DNA of 32,429 nucleotides from Mesorhizobium amorphae. GTDB lineage: Bacteria > Pseudomonadota > Alphaproteobacteria > Rhizobiales > Rhizobiaceae. The stretch spans positions 1-32,429 of the forward strand of contig QFNI01000044.1 in assembly GCA_003240775.1 (NCBI GenBank), given 5' to 3'. This document shows, piece after piece, positions 17,007-25,735 of the stretch. The stretch's first letter is position 1; each line of letters opens with the position of its first letter. Both the position numbers and the translations under genes were made by a program. The notes under the pieces were generated by a model. The model searched no databases and was not told where the DNA came from. It saw only the letters and a list, made by a program, of their open reading frames with translations.

Positions 17007-18998
17007 ATGTACCAGGCAATCGTCTTCCTGCCGCTTCTCGGCTTCCTGATCGCCGGCCTCTTCGGCAATCGCATCGGGGCCAAGGCCTCCGAATACGTCA
17101 CCACCGGCCTGATGATGGTGGTGGCGGTTCTGTCGTGGGTGGCCTTCTTCACGGTGGCGCTCGGCAGCGCCGAGGCCTTCACGGTGCCCGTGCTGCGTTT
17201 CATCGACCTGGGCGATCTGCAGGCGGACTGGGCGCTCAGGATCGACACGCTGACGGTCGTGATGCTGGTGGTCGTCAACACCGTTTCGTGCCTCGTACAC
17301 CTGTATTCCATCGGCTACATGCACGACGACCCGCATCGGCCGCGCTTCTTCGCCTATCTCTCGCTGTTCACCTTCGCCATGCTGATGCTGGTGACGTCGG
17401 ACAACCTGATCCAGATGTTCTTCGGCTGGGAGGGCGTCGGGCTCGCCTCCTATCTGCTGATCGGCTTCTGGTATCAGAAGCCCTCCGCCAACGCGGCGGC
17501 GATGAAGGCGTTCGTGGTCAACCGCGTGGGCGATTTCGGGTTCGCCCTCGGCATCTTCGGCGTGTTCGTGCTGTTCGGCTCGGTCGATTTCGACACGATC
17601 TTCGCGAACGCGGCCTCCTTCGCTCCCGTGGCCGAAGGCGCGCCGCCGGCGGCTGCAACGGTTCTCGAGTTTCTGGGCTATGCACTGAACCCGCAGGCCG
17701 CGCTGACCGTCGTCTGCCTGCTGCTGTTCATGGGCGCGATGGGCAAGTCGGCCCAGGTGCCGCTGCACACCTGGTTGCCGGACGCCATGGAAGGCCCGAC
17801 GCCGGTGTCCGCGCTGATCCATGCGGCGACGATGGTGACGGCGGGCGTGTTCATGCTGGCGCGCTTGTCGCCGCTGTTCGAGCTGTCGCACTCAGCACTT
17901 ACGGTGGTGACGTTTGTCGGCGCCTTCACCGCTTTCTTCGCGGCGACCGTGGGTCTCGTGCAGAACGACATCAAGCGCGTGATCGCCTATTCGACCTGTT
18001 CGCAGCTCGGCTACATGTTCGTGGCGCTGGGCCTGGGCTTCTATTCGGCCGCCGTGTTCCACCTCTTCACGCACGCCTTCTTCAAGGCGCTGCTGTTCCT
18101 GGGCTCGGGCTCGGTGATCCACGCCGTGTCGGGCGAGCAGGACATGCGGCGCATGGGCGGGCTTCGCAAGCTCATCCCCACCACCTACTGGATGATGGTG
18201 ATCGGAACGATCGCGCTGACCGGCGTGGGCATTCCGACGACCATTCTCGGCACCGCCGGCTTCTTCTCCAAGGACGCCATCATCGAAGGCGCTTTCGTGG
18301 GCGAGAATGCGTTCGCCACCTTTGCCTTCATCCTGCTCGTAGTGGCCGCCGTCTTCACCTCGTTTTATTCGTGGCGCCTGATCTTCATGACCTTCCACGG
18401 GCGTGCGCGGGCGAGCCATGAGGTGATGCACCACGTTCACGAGTCTCCGCCCGTGATGCTCGTGCCGCTCTACATCCTGGCCGTGGGCGCGCTCTTTGCG
18501 GGCGTCGTGTTCCACGACTTCTTCATCGGCTACGACTACAATGAGTTCTGGAAGGGAGCTCTCTTCACGCTGCCCGAGAACCACATCCTCGAAGAGTTCC
18601 ACCACGTGCCTCTTTGGGTGAAGCTTTCGCCCTTCGTGGCCATGCTGGTCGGCTTCTTCACGGCCTACCACTTCTACATCCGCTCGCCGGAGACGCCGGT
18701 GCGGCTCGCCGAGAGCCAGGGCGTGCTCTACCGCTTCCTGCTCAACAAGTGGTACTTCGACGAGCTCTACGACTTCCTGTTCGTTCGCCCCGCCAAGCGC
18801 ATCGGCCACTTCCTCTGGAAGACCGGTGACGGCGCCGTCATCGACGGGCTCGGGCCCGACGGCCTCGCCGCCCGGGTGCAGGACATCACGCGCGGCGTGG
18901 TGAAGCTGCAGACCGGCTACCTTTATCACTACGCCTTCGTCATGCTCATCGGTGTCGCGGCACTGGTGACCTGGATGATGGTCGGGAACAGCTTCTGA
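17007..18998 (+). CDS. nuoL: NADH-quinone oxidoreductase subunit L
   Basis: Largest antiporter-like subunit (ND5), at the far end of the membrane arm, 663 residues. E142 in FFGWEGVGLASYLL is the conserved channel glutamate. GKSAQVPLHTWLPDAMEGPTP is the classic antiporter segment, and the C-terminal part includes the long lateral helix that braces the membrane arm. The ATG at 17007 is 12 bp after nuoK with no obvious ribosome-binding site. The TGA overlaps the nuoM ATG (TGATG). Confidence 0.97.
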   Translation: MYQAIVFLPLLGFLIAGLFGNRIGAKASEYVTTGLMMVVAVLSWVAFFTVALGSAEAFTVPVLRFIDLGDLQADWALRIDTLTVVMLVVVNTVSCLVHLYSIGYMHDDPHRPRFFAYLSLFTFAMLMLVTSDNLIQMFFGWEGVGLASYLLIGFWYQKPSANAAAMKAFVVNRVGDFGFALGIFGVFVLFGSVDFDTIFANAASFAPVAEGAPPAAATVLEFLGYALNPQAALTVVCLLLFMGAMGKSAQVPLHTWLPDAMEGPTPVSALIHAATMVTAGVFMLARLSPLFELSHSALTVVTFVGAFTAFFAATVGLVQNDIKRVIAYSTCSQLGYMFVALGLGFYSAAVFHLFTHAFFKALLFLGSGSVIHAVSGEQDMRRMGGLRKLIPTTYWMMVIGTIALTGVGIPTTILGTAGFFSKDAIIEGAFVGENAFATFAFILLVVAAVFTSFYSWRLIFMTFHGRARASHEVMHHVHESPPVMLVPLYILAVGALFAGVVFHDFFIGYDYNEFWKGALFTLPENHILEEFHHVPLWVKLSPFVAMLVGFFTAYHFYIRSPETPVRLAESQGVLYRFLLNKWYFDELYDFLFVRPAKRIGHFLWKTGDGAVIDGLGPDGLAARVQDITRGVVKLQTGYLYHYAFVMLIGVAALVTWMMVGNSF

Positions 18999-20503
18999 TG
19001 TCCGGCTGGCCGATCCTTTCGCTTCTCACCTACCTGCCGCTGGTGGGCGCTCTCCTCATCCTCTTCGTGCGCGATGAGGGCGAGGCCGGGCGGCGCAACA
19101 TCCGCATGATCACGCTGATCACGACGGTGTTCGTGTTCCTGCTTTCCACGCTGCTCTGGATCGGCTTCGACACCAACGAGCCGGGCTTCCAGTTCGTGGA
19201 GCAGGCGGCCTGGCTCGACTCCGGCATCTCCTACCACATGGGCGTGGACGGCATCTCGATGCTGTTCGTGATCCTGACCACGTTCCTGATGCCGCTTTGC
19301 GTGCTCGCTTCGTGGCAATCGGTGGAGAAGCGCGTCAAGGAATACATGATCGCGTTCCTGATCCTGGAAACGCTGATGATCGGCGTGTTCTGCGCGCTCG
19401 ACGTGGTGCTGTTCTACGTGTTCTTCGAGGCCGGCCTCATTCCGATGTTCATCATCATCGGCGTGTGGGGCGGCAAGCGGCGCGTCTATGCGTCGTTCAA
19501 GTTCTTCCTCTACACCCTGCTCGGCTCGGTTCTGATGCTGCTCGCCATCATGGCGATGTACTGGCAGGCCGGCACGACCGACATTCCGACGCTGCTTGCG
19601 CACCCGTTCCCCGCGCAGATGCAGACATGGCTGTGGCTCGCTTTCTTCGCGTCTTTCGCGGTGAAGATGCCGATGTGGCCCGTCCACACTTGGCTGCCCG
19701 ACGCGCATGTGGAGGCGCCGACCGCGGGTTCGGTGATCCTGGCGGGCATCCTGCTCAAGATGGGCGGCTACGGCTTCCTGCGCTTCTCGCTGCCGATGTT
19801 TCCGCTCGCGTCCGAGTTCTTCGCGCCCTTCGTGTTCACGCTGTCCGTCGTCGCCATCATCTACACGTCGCTGGTCGCGCTGATGCAGGAGGACATCAAG
19901 AAGCTGATCGCCTACTCGTCGGTCGCCCATATGGGCTTCGTGACCATGGGCATCTTCGCGCTCAACTCCGAAGGCATCCAGGGCGCACTGTTCCTGATGC
20001 TGTCCCACGGATTGATTGCGAGCGCGCTCTTTCTGTGCGTCGGCGTGATCTACGACCGGCTCCACACCCGCGAGATCGCGGCCTATGGCGGCCTCGTGAA
20101 CAACATGCCGAAATATGCCGTGGCCTTCCTGATCTTCACGATGGCCAATGTCGGCCTGCCCGGCACCAGCGGCTTCGTCGGCGAGTTCCTGACGCTGATG
20201 GGCGCGTTCCGGGCGAACACCTGGGTGGCCTTCTTCGCCACGACCGGCATCGTGTTGTCCGCGGCCTATGCGCTCTGGCTCTACCGCAAGGTGATCTTCG
20301 GCGCGCTCACCAAGGACAGCCTCAAGGGGCTGCTCGACCTCTCGCCGCGAGAGAAGGTGGTGATCTACCCGCTGGTGGCGCTCGTGATCTTCTTCGGCGT
20401 CTATCCCGCACCCGTCTTCGATGTGACCACCGCTTCCGTGAATGCCCTGCTGCAGGATGTCTCGGCATCCATCGGCGCCGCGCAGACCACCGCCGCGAAC
20501 TGA
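18998..20503 (+). CDS. nuoM: NADH-quinone oxidoreductase subunit M
   Basis: Antiporter-like proton-pumping subunit (ND4), 501 residues, about 14 helices. E144 in FFEAGLIPMF is the conserved channel glutamate, and AVKMPMWPVHTWLPDAHVEAPT is the family signature. The start overlaps the nuoL stop by one base. nuoN begins 9 bp after its own stop. Confidence 0.97.
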   Translation: MSGWPILSLLTYLPLVGALLILFVRDEGEAGRRNIRMITLITTVFVFLLSTLLWIGFDTNEPGFQFVEQAAWLDSGISYHMGVDGISMLFVILTTFLMPLCVLASWQSVEKRVKEYMIAFLILETLMIGVFCALDVVLFYVFFEAGLIPMFIIIGVWGGKRRVYASFKFFLYTLLGSVLMLLAIMAMYWQAGTTDIPTLLAHPFPAQMQTWLWLAFFASFAVKMPMWPVHTWLPDAHVEAPTAGSVILAGILLKMGGYGFLRFSLPMFPLASEFFAPFVFTLSVVAIIYTSLVALMQEDIKKLIAYSSVAHMGFVTMGIFALNSEGIQGALFLMLSHGLIASALFLCVGVIYDRLHTREIAAYGGLVNNMPKYAVAFLIFTMANVGLPGTSGFVGEFLTLMGAFRANTWVAFFATTGIVLSAAYALWLYRKVIFGALTKDSLKGLLDLSPREKVVIYPLVALVIFFGVYPAPVFDVTTASVNALLQDVSASIGAAQTTAAN

Positions 20504-20512
20504 GGCCGCACC

Positions 20513-21949
20513 ATGCTTCTCGACCTGCAGTCCAGCTTCACGCTCGCCGGGCCAGAACTCTTCCTGGCGATCGCGGCAATGGCGCTCCTGATGATCGGCA
20601 CGTTTGCCGGGCGCTCGGCCGTCACGCTGGTGACGAGCCTCGCGGTGATCGTGCTCGCGGTGGCCGCCGTGTGGGTCGCCGGGTTCGCGCCCGAGGGGCT
20701 CGGATTTGGGGGCTCGTTCGCCAATGACGGCTTCGCGCGCTTCGCCAAGGTCCTGGCGCTCGCCGGCTCTGCCGTCACCTTGATCATGTCGGTCGGCTTC
20801 GCGCGCCGCGCGGGCTTTGCGGCCTTCGAGTATCCCGTGCTGGTCGTGCTTTGCACGCTCGGCATGCTCATCATGATCTCGGCCAACGACATGCTCGTGC
20901 TCTATCTCGGGCTCGAATTGCAGTCGCTTGCGATCTACGTCCTGGCCGCTTTCAACCGCGACAGCCTGCGCTCCACGGAAGCCGGCCTCAAATATTTCGT
21001 GCTGGGCGCGCTGTCCTCGGGCCTGCTGCTCTACGGCATCAGCTTGGTCTACGGCTATTCGGGCAACACGAGCTTCACGGCGATCGCTTCCGCGCTGTCG
21101 GGCGAGACGCGCCAGCTGGGCCTCGTTTTCGGGCTCGTCTTCGTGCTCGCCGGCCTGGCGTTCAAGATCTCGGCCGTGCCCTTCCACATGTGGACGCCCG
21201 ACGTCTATGAGGGCGCGCCCACGCCTGTGACGGCCTTCCTCGCCGCTGCTCCCAAGATGGCGGCCATCGCGCTGACCGTGCGCGTGGTGATGGAGGCCTT
21301 CGCGCCGATAGCACCCGACTGGCAGCAGATCGTGATCTTCGTGTCCATCGCCTCCATGGCGCTCGGCTCGTTCGCGGCCATCGGCCAGCGCAACATCAAG
21401 CGCCTGATGGCCTATTCGTCGATCGGCCACATGGGCTTCGTGCTGGTCGGCCTCGCCGCCAACAGCGAGGCGGGCGTGCGCGGTGTCGCGCTCTACATGC
21501 TGATCTATCTCGTGATGACGCTCGGCACCTTCGCCTTCATCCTTTCCATGCGCCGCGACACCGGCCATGTGGAAACGGTGGAGGAACTCTCCGGTCTCGC
21601 CTCCACCAACCCGGTGATGGCGACCGTGATGACCATCCTGATGTTCTCGCTGGCCGGCATTCCGCCGCTCGCAGGCTTCTGGGCCAAGTGGTACGTGTTC
21701 CTGGCCGCGATCGACGCGCAGCTCTACGCGCTGGCCGTGATCGGCGTGCTCACCTCGGTCGTCGGCGCCTACTACTACCTGCGCATCATCAAGATCATGT
21801 GGTTCGACGAGCCGGTCGGCGGCTTCCTGCCGATGGCTGGCGAGTTGCGCGCCATTCTCGGGCTCTCGGGTGCCTTCGTGGTGCTCTACATCGTGATCGG
21901 CGGCCCGATCGGTCGCGTGGCGCAGGCCGCCGCGCAGTCGTTCTTCTGA
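20513..21949 (+). CDS. nuoN: NADH-quinone oxidoreductase subunit N
   Basis: Antiporter-like proton-pumping subunit (ND2), 478 residues, about 14 helices. The conserved LYLGLELQSLAIYVLAAF carries the channel glutamate; SAVPFHMWTPDVYEGAPTP is the ND2-type signature. The ATG at 20513 has no strong ribosome-binding site. Last nuo gene: a 237-bp gap with a repeat and a hairpin follows before birA, so some transcripts may end there. Confidence 0.97.
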   Translation: MLLDLQSSFTLAGPELFLAIAAMALLMIGTFAGRSAVTLVTSLAVIVLAVAAVWVAGFAPEGLGFGGSFANDGFARFAKVLALAGSAVTLIMSVGFARRAGFAAFEYPVLVVLCTLGMLIMISANDMLVLYLGLELQSLAIYVLAAFNRDSLRSTEAGLKYFVLGALSSGLLLYGISLVYGYSGNTSFTAIASALSGETRQLGLVFGLVFVLAGLAFKISAVPFHMWTPDVYEGAPTPVTAFLAAAPKMAAIALTVRVVMEAFAPIAPDWQQIVIFVSIASMALGSFAAIGQRNIKRLMAYSSIGHMGFVLVGLAANSEAGVRGVALYMLIYLVMTLGTFAFILSMRRDTGHVETVEELSGLASTNPVMATVMTILMFSLAGIPPLAGFWAKWYVFLAAIDAQLYALAVIGVLTSVVGAYYYLRIIKIMWFDEPVGGFLPMAGELRAILGLSGAFVVLYIVIGGPIGRVAQAAAQSFF

Positions 21950-22001
21950 TCCGGGGCGAGATGATCACGGCATCGGCGCGGCGCTCAGCTCTCGGTTTCT
22001 C

Positions 22002-22127
22002 TTCCCCCTTGAGAGGAGAGGTACGGGATGGGGGTGACCTGGCCGCTGCCATGTCGTTCCGGATCAGCGAGCCGTCCGTCCAGCGGCTGCGATACCCCCA
22101 CCCCTTACCCTTCCCCTCAAAGGGGAC
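22002..22127. repeat. Imperfect long inverted repeat, probably a decayed intergenic palindromic element
   Basis: Two 34-nt arms, 22002-22035 and 22094-22127, are reverse complements at about 27 of 34 positions and flank a 58-bp centre. The arms are C/T- or G-rich (cores GGGGGT and ACCCCC). Short elements of this style are scattered between genes in many rhizobial genomes; the assignment to that class is from general knowledge. Only one copy is in this window. Confidence 0.55.
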
Positions 22128-22136
22128 TGGGAACGT

Positions 22137-22158
22137 CGGTGGCAGCGCTTTGCCACCG
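22137..22158 (+). other. Perfect hairpin before birA
   Basis: CGGTGGCA (22137-22144) pairs exactly with TGCCACCG (22151-22158) around a 6-nt loop. It lies 28 bp before the birA start. It lacks a T-run, so it is not a standard terminator; attenuation between nuoN and birA is possible. Confidence 0.5.
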
Positions 22159-22186
22159 AGCCGCCTGCGCGAGCGCTAAGCCCCAG

Positions 22187-23005
22187 ATGGCCTTCCGCCT
22201 CTCCCCCCTGGCGCTCCGCGAGGGATATCGGATCGAGTCCCACGACAGCGTGGGCTCCACCAGCGCGGTGGCCCTCGACCATGCGCGGGCGGGCGACCCA
22301 GGCAGGCTCTGGATCACCACGTTGAGCCAGCCCGCGGGCAGGGGGCGGCGCGGGCGCCCTTGGGCGATGCTGCCCGGCAATCTCGCGACCAGCCTTCTGC
22401 TTCGTGTGTCCGACGTGCGCCAGCCCGCAGCGCTCGGCTTCGTCGCGGGCCTGACGGTGGCCGATGCGCTCGATGCCGTGGCGCCGGAAGTTTCGCTGCG
22501 CATGGCAGCCGATTCCGCCGACGGCGGGAAGGCGCGGTTCACGCTCAAATGGCCGAACGATGTGTTGGCCGATGGCGCGAAGCTGGTCGGCATCCTCTTG
22601 GAATCGACATCCCTGCCGAGTGGTGAACTCGGCGTGGCGGTCGGCATCGGCATCAACGTCGCCGCATCCCCTGACGACACGCCCTATCCTGCGACCTCGC
22701 TTCAGGCGATGGGATCGCGCGCGAGTGCGGAACAGGTGTTCGAGGCGCTGACGGACGCCTGGGTCGGCAATGCCGCGCTTTGGAACGAAGGCAGGGGGCT
22801 CGACGCTGTGCGTCGCCGCTGGCTGACGCGCGCCGCCGGCCTGGGCGGCGAAGTGCGCGTGATGATTGACGGCCGGATCGTATCCGGGACCTTCGAGACG
22901 ATCGATGAAGAGTGCCGGTTCGTGCTGCGCGAGCACACGGGCCGGGAGTTGCGGATCACGGCGGGCGATGTTCACTTCGGCGCCGTTGCGAGTGCGAGGG
23001 CCTGA
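22187..23005 (+). CDS. birA: Biotin-[acetyl-CoA-carboxylase] ligase
   Basis: Activates biotin with ATP and attaches it to a lysine of carboxylase biotin domains. The product is 272 residues with the catalytic and C-terminal domains only. The N-terminal DNA-binding domain of E. coli BirA is absent, so it should not be a repressor. Motifs: GRGRRGRPW (51-59, biotinyl-AMP loop), KWPNDV (121-126), KLVGIL (132-137) and GIGINV (153-158). The ATG at 22187 is the first that gives family homology; the ribosome-binding site is weak. Its stop overlaps the rnj start (TGATG). Confidence 0.95.
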   Translation: MAFRLSPLALREGYRIESHDSVGSTSAVALDHARAGDPGRLWITTLSQPAGRGRRGRPWAMLPGNLATSLLLRVSDVRQPAALGFVAGLTVADALDAVAPEVSLRMAADSADGGKARFTLKWPNDVLADGAKLVGILLESTSLPSGELGVAVGIGINVAASPDDTPYPATSLQAMGSRASAEQVFEALTDAWVGNAALWNEGRGLDAVRRRWLTRAAGLGGEVRVMIDGRIVSGTFETIDEECRFVLREHTGRELRITAGDVHFGAVASARA

Positions 23006-24681
23006 TGGCTGAAACGGAAAACACGAAGACGGACCTGGTGTTCGTGCCGCTCGGCGGCGTCGGCGAGATCGGCATGAACTTCGCCCTTTACGGCTTCGGC
23101 CCGCCGTCGAACCGCGAGTGGATCGCGATCGACTGCGGCGTGACGTTTCCCGACCCGACCCTTCCCGGCGTCGATCTCGTGCTGCCCGACACCTCCTTCA
23201 TCGAGACCTATCGCGACCGTCTGCGCGGCATGATCATCACGCACGCGCACGAGGACCATTACGGCGCGCTGGTCGACACGTGGCCGCGGCTCGGCTGCCC
23301 CGTCTGGATGACGCCGTTCACGGCCGGCCTGCTCGAAGCCAAGCGCATGGGCGAGCCCGGTGCTCCCAAGATTCCGATCAAGATCTACGAGGGCGGCGAC
23401 CGCTTCGAGATCGGGCCGTTCGCCATCGAAGCCGTGCCCGTCGCGCACTCGATTCCCGAGCCGATGTCGCTTGCCATCACCACGCCGCTCGGCACCGTGG
23501 TCCACACCGGCGACTGGCGTATCGACACCGCGCCCGAGATCGGCCCGCCCACGGACGAAGCCCGCTTCCGCGCGCTTGGCGACGCCGGCGTCGATGCGCT
23601 GATCTGCGATTCCACCAACGCGATGCGGGAGGGCACCTCGCCCTCGGAGCAGGCGGTGGGGCAGGGCCTGCGAGAGGTGATCGCCAAGGCCAAGGGCCGG
23701 GTGGCGATCACGACCTTCTCTTCCAATGTCGGCCGCATCCGCTCGATCGCGGAAGCCGCGCGCGACACCGGCCGGCAGATGCTGGTCATGGGCCGCTCGC
23801 TCAAGCGCGTGATCGATGTGGCGACCGACCTCGGCTACATGAAGGACCTGCCGGAATTCGTGGCCGAGGAGGATTTCGGCTACATCCCGCGCGAGAACCT
23901 CGTGATCCTCTGCACCGGCAGCCAGGGCGAGCCGCGAGCCGCGCTCGCCAAGCTGTCGCGCGACGAGTTCCGCTCGGTGCAGCTCGCCAAGGGCGACACG
24001 GTGGTATTTTCCTCGCGCGTCATTCCCGGCAACGAGAAGGGCATCCTGGCCATCAAGAACGCGCTGATCGACCGGGGCATCCGCGTGGTCGAGGACGGCG
24101 ACGCGCTGGTTCACGTGTCGGGCCATCCCCGCAGGGACGAGTTGCGCCAGATGTATGCCTGGACGCGCCCCAAGACCGCCGTGCCCGTGCATGGCGAGGC
24201 GGCCCACCTCGCCGCCCATGCGGAACTCGCACGCGAATGCGGCGTGCCGGATGTCGCGTCGATCCGCGACGGCGCTATGCTTCGCCTTCTGCCCGGCCCC
24301 TCGAAGGTTCTCGACGAGGTGCCGGTGGGCCGCCTCTACAAGGATGGCATGATCGTGGGCGATGAGAAGGCCATCGGCGTGATCGACCGCCGCAAGCTTT
24401 CCTTCGCCGGCCATGTTGCGGTCAATGTCGTGCTCGATGACCGTTACGAACTCGCGGGAGAGCCCGATATCGTCGCCATCGGCGTGGCCTCCACATCGCG
24501 CGATGGCGAATCGATAGAGGAGCTGATGCTGGACGCCGCCATCGAAGCCTTCGACAGCATTCCGAAAGGCCGCCGCAAGGATCTCGACCTCGTGTCCGAA
24601 GCCGTGCGGCGCGCCGTGCGCAACGCGGCCAACGACGCCTGGGGCAAGAAGCCTCTCGTCACGGTGTTCGTGACGCGATGA
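23005..24681 (+). CDS. rnj: Ribonuclease J
   Basis: Metallo-beta-lactamase/beta-CASP ribonuclease with 5'-3' exonuclease and endonuclease activity for rRNA maturation and mRNA decay. The product is 558 residues. The zinc motif THAHEDHYG gives H80, H82, D84, H85. Further ligand segments are VAHSIPEP and HTGDWRID, and the beta-CASP part ends with HVSGHPRRDEL. It is translationally coupled to birA, and its stop overlaps the start of mce. The C-terminal domain is complete. Well known in Sinorhizobium-type alphaproteobacteria, which also have RNase E. Confidence 0.95.
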   Translation: MAETENTKTDLVFVPLGGVGEIGMNFALYGFGPPSNREWIAIDCGVTFPDPTLPGVDLVLPDTSFIETYRDRLRGMIITHAHEDHYGALVDTWPRLGCPVWMTPFTAGLLEAKRMGEPGAPKIPIKIYEGGDRFEIGPFAIEAVPVAHSIPEPMSLAITTPLGTVVHTGDWRIDTAPEIGPPTDEARFRALGDAGVDALICDSTNAMREGTSPSEQAVGQGLREVIAKAKGRVAITTFSSNVGRIRSIAEAARDTGRQMLVMGRSLKRVIDVATDLGYMKDLPEFVAEEDFGYIPRENLVILCTGSQGEPRAALAKLSRDEFRSVQLAKGDTVVFSSRVIPGNEKGILAIKNALIDRGIRVVEDGDALVHVSGHPRRDELRQMYAWTRPKTAVPVHGEAAHLAAHAELARECGVPDVASIRDGAMLRLLPGPSKVLDEVPVGRLYKDGMIVGDEKAIGVIDRRKLSFAGHVAVNVVLDDRYELAGEPDIVAIGVASTSRDGESIEELMLDAAIEAFDSIPKGRRKDLDLVSEAVRRAVRNAANDAWGKKPLVTVFVTR

Positions 24682-25082
24682 TCGGTCGTCTCAATCACGT
24701 GGCGCTCGCCGTGCCCGATCTCGAAGCGGCTGCGGCGCGCTACCGCGACATGCTGGGCGCGCATGTCGGCCAGCCGCAGGCGCTGCCGGAGCATGGCGTC
24801 ACCGTGGTGTTCATCGACACGGGCAACACCAAGGTGGAGCTCTTGGAGCCTTTGGGCGAAGGCAGCCCCATTGCGGCTTTTCTTGAGAAGTCACCCGCAG
24901 GCGGGATGCACCACCTGTGCTTCGAAGTGGACGACATCCTCGCGGCGCGCGACAACCTTCTCGCGGAAGGAGCGCGCATTCTCGGCTCGACCGAGCCGAG
25001 GATCGGGGCGCACGGCAAGCCGGTCTTGTTTCTGCACCCCAAGGACTTCGCCGGCACCCTGATCGAACTCGAGCAGGTTTGA
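24678..25082 (+). CDS. mce: Methylmalonyl-CoA epimerase
   Basis: Interconverts the (S) and (R) forms of methylmalonyl-CoA in propionyl-CoA breakdown, upstream of methylmalonyl-CoA mutase. The product is 134 residues of the glyoxalase/VOC fold with two paired modules. Likely metal ligands are H7 (NHVALAVPDL), E54, H79 (GGMHHLCFEV) and E130 (GTLIELEQV). The ATG overlaps the rnj stop (ATGA). The neighbours give no metabolic clue; the placement is conserved in rhizobia, as far as general knowledge goes. Confidence 0.93.
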   Translation: MIGRLNHVALAVPDLEAAAARYRDMLGAHVGQPQALPEHGVTVVFIDTGNTKVELLEPLGEGSPIAAFLEKSPAGGMHHLCFEVDDILAARDNLLAEGARILGSTEPRIGAHGKPVLFLHPKDFAGTLIELEQV

Positions 25083-25092
25083 GGAGAAGCGC

Positions 25093-25368
25093 ATGGGCTG
25101 GCTGACATTCCTGGCGCTGAGCTTCATCGTCTGGTGGTTGGTGCTGTTTGCAGCGCTGCCTTTCAGCCTTCGCACGCAAGACGACGACAACGACGTGACG
25201 CTGGGCACCGTGTCGTCCGCCCCGCGCGGGCCCCATGTGCGCCGCGCCATGCTGCGCACCACGATCGCCACGGCCCTGATCATGGGCGCACTGTATTATG
25301 CGGTGAACTCGCTGGGCTTCGGCATCAGCAGCATTCCGCGGCTGGTGCCGGACTTTACCCAAAACTGA
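25093..25368 (+). CDS. DUF1467 family small membrane protein
   Basis: 91-residue protein of unknown function. It has two predicted membrane helices, residues 4-26 (FLALSFIVWWLVLFAALPF) and about 57-76, separated by an acidic stretch with RTQDDDNDVTLG, a typical DUF1467 feature. The ATG at 25093 follows GAGGAGAAG closely and is 10 bp after mce, so it is probably the last gene of birA-rnj-mce. A 12-bp perfect palindrome AACTGATCAGTT (25363-25374) covers its stop codon. No plus-strand terminator was found after it; the hairpin at 25404-25423 points the other way. Confidence 0.88.
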   Translation: MGWLTFLALSFIVWWLVLFAALPFSLRTQDDDNDVTLGTVSSAPRGPHVRRAMLRTTIATALIMGALYYAVNSLGFGISSIPRLVPDFTQN

Positions 25369-25394
25369 TCAGTTCAAGCGGCTGAGCGAAGGCC

Positions 25395-25423
25395 AAAAAA
25401 AAAGCAAGGCCCGAAGGCCTTGC
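25395..25423 (-). terminator. Strong intrinsic terminator of the small RNA
   Basis: On the minus strand GCAAGGCC (25423-25416), UUCG loop, GGCCUUGC (25411-25404), then nine U residues (25403-25395). The C(UUCG)G tetraloop is exceptionally stable. On the plus strand the hairpin follows an A-run and cannot act as an intrinsic terminator. Confidence 0.93.
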
Positions 25424-25542
25424 AATTGAACGCGTCGATCTGTTTTCCGGTGTCCGGCGGCAGCGAGCAATCGCGCCTAGATCGCATCCTCCCAAGACTT
25501 TGACCGCGTGGAGGGCATGAATTGCTCTTCAAGCCCTTATGT
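25395..25542 (-). ncRNA. Small RNA, probably alpha-r9 (Smr9C-like) family
   Basis: A minus-strand unit of about 148 nt, from a promoter-predicted start near 25542 to a strong terminator at 25395. It opens with ACAUAAGGGCUUGAAGAGC and has an unpaired-looking CCCUCC motif (complement of 25511-25516) resembling an anti-Shine-Dalgarno sequence. It also has a GCGA-UUGC-UCGC hairpin and a CCGG-ACA-CCGG hairpin before the terminator. No convincing ORF lies in it. From memory, the trans-acting sRNA Smr9C of Sinorhizobium meliloti (alpha-r9 family, about 149 nt) lies next to proS in the same order; size and context agree, but the sequence was not compared. It converges on the DUF1467 gene and is divergent from proS. 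Confidence 0.7.
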
Positions 25543-25735
25543 GCAGCAAACCCTAGCGGCGTGCGAACACTTTGTCACGCGGTATTTTGCCCGCAAACAT
25601 GCAGTTGAAGAGGATTTTGCCTTTCGTGATTGCAGGCATTGCCCGTTTCGCGGGCAGCCGGGGAAGCGCCCCAGTTCCGCTTTGATTCCGATGATGGAAT
25701 GGTTAAACACCGCCGAGCCCAAAGCCTCGGCATAG
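25517..25735 (+). CDS. Doubtful 72-codon ORF upstream of proS
   Basis: Open frame of 72 residues from ATG 25517 (GTG at 25508 also possible), with four cysteines including a CRHC pair and a Pro/Arg-rich stretch. Against it: third-position GC is near half while neighbours are far higher, there is no well-spaced ribosome-binding site, it overlaps the sRNA promoter and 5' end on the other strand, and two short hairpins (25640-25672) lie in it. It may be a shadow of non-coding DNA. No family was recognised. Confidence 0.2.
   Translation: MNCSSSPYVQQTLAACEHFVTRYFARKHAVEEDFAFRDCRHCPFRGQPGKRPSSALIPMMEWLNTAEPKASA
25550..25578 (-). promoter_or_regulatory. Promoter of the small RNA
   Basis: On the minus strand GTGACA (25578-25573), exactly 17 bp, then TAGGGT (25555-25550). 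The -35 matches five of six consensus bases. The distance to the terminator gives an RNA of about 148 nt. Confidence 0.6.
25682..25709 (+). promoter_or_regulatory. Possible promoter of proS-lolF-lolD
   Basis: TTGATT (25682-25687), 16 bp, TAAACA (25704-25709). It would give a leader of about 40 nt. Moderate hexamers, right place and orientation. Confidence 0.4.

Noticed and set aside
18929..21568. 879-codon minus-strand frame across nuoM and nuoN
   Set aside because: Antisense shadow of membrane protein genes; hydrophobic codons read backwards give charged, His/Glu/Arg-rich sequence without a family.
25395..25423. Hairpin as plus-strand terminator of rnj-mce-DUF1467
   Set aside because: On the plus strand the A-run precedes the stem and no T-run follows, so it can only work on the minus strand.
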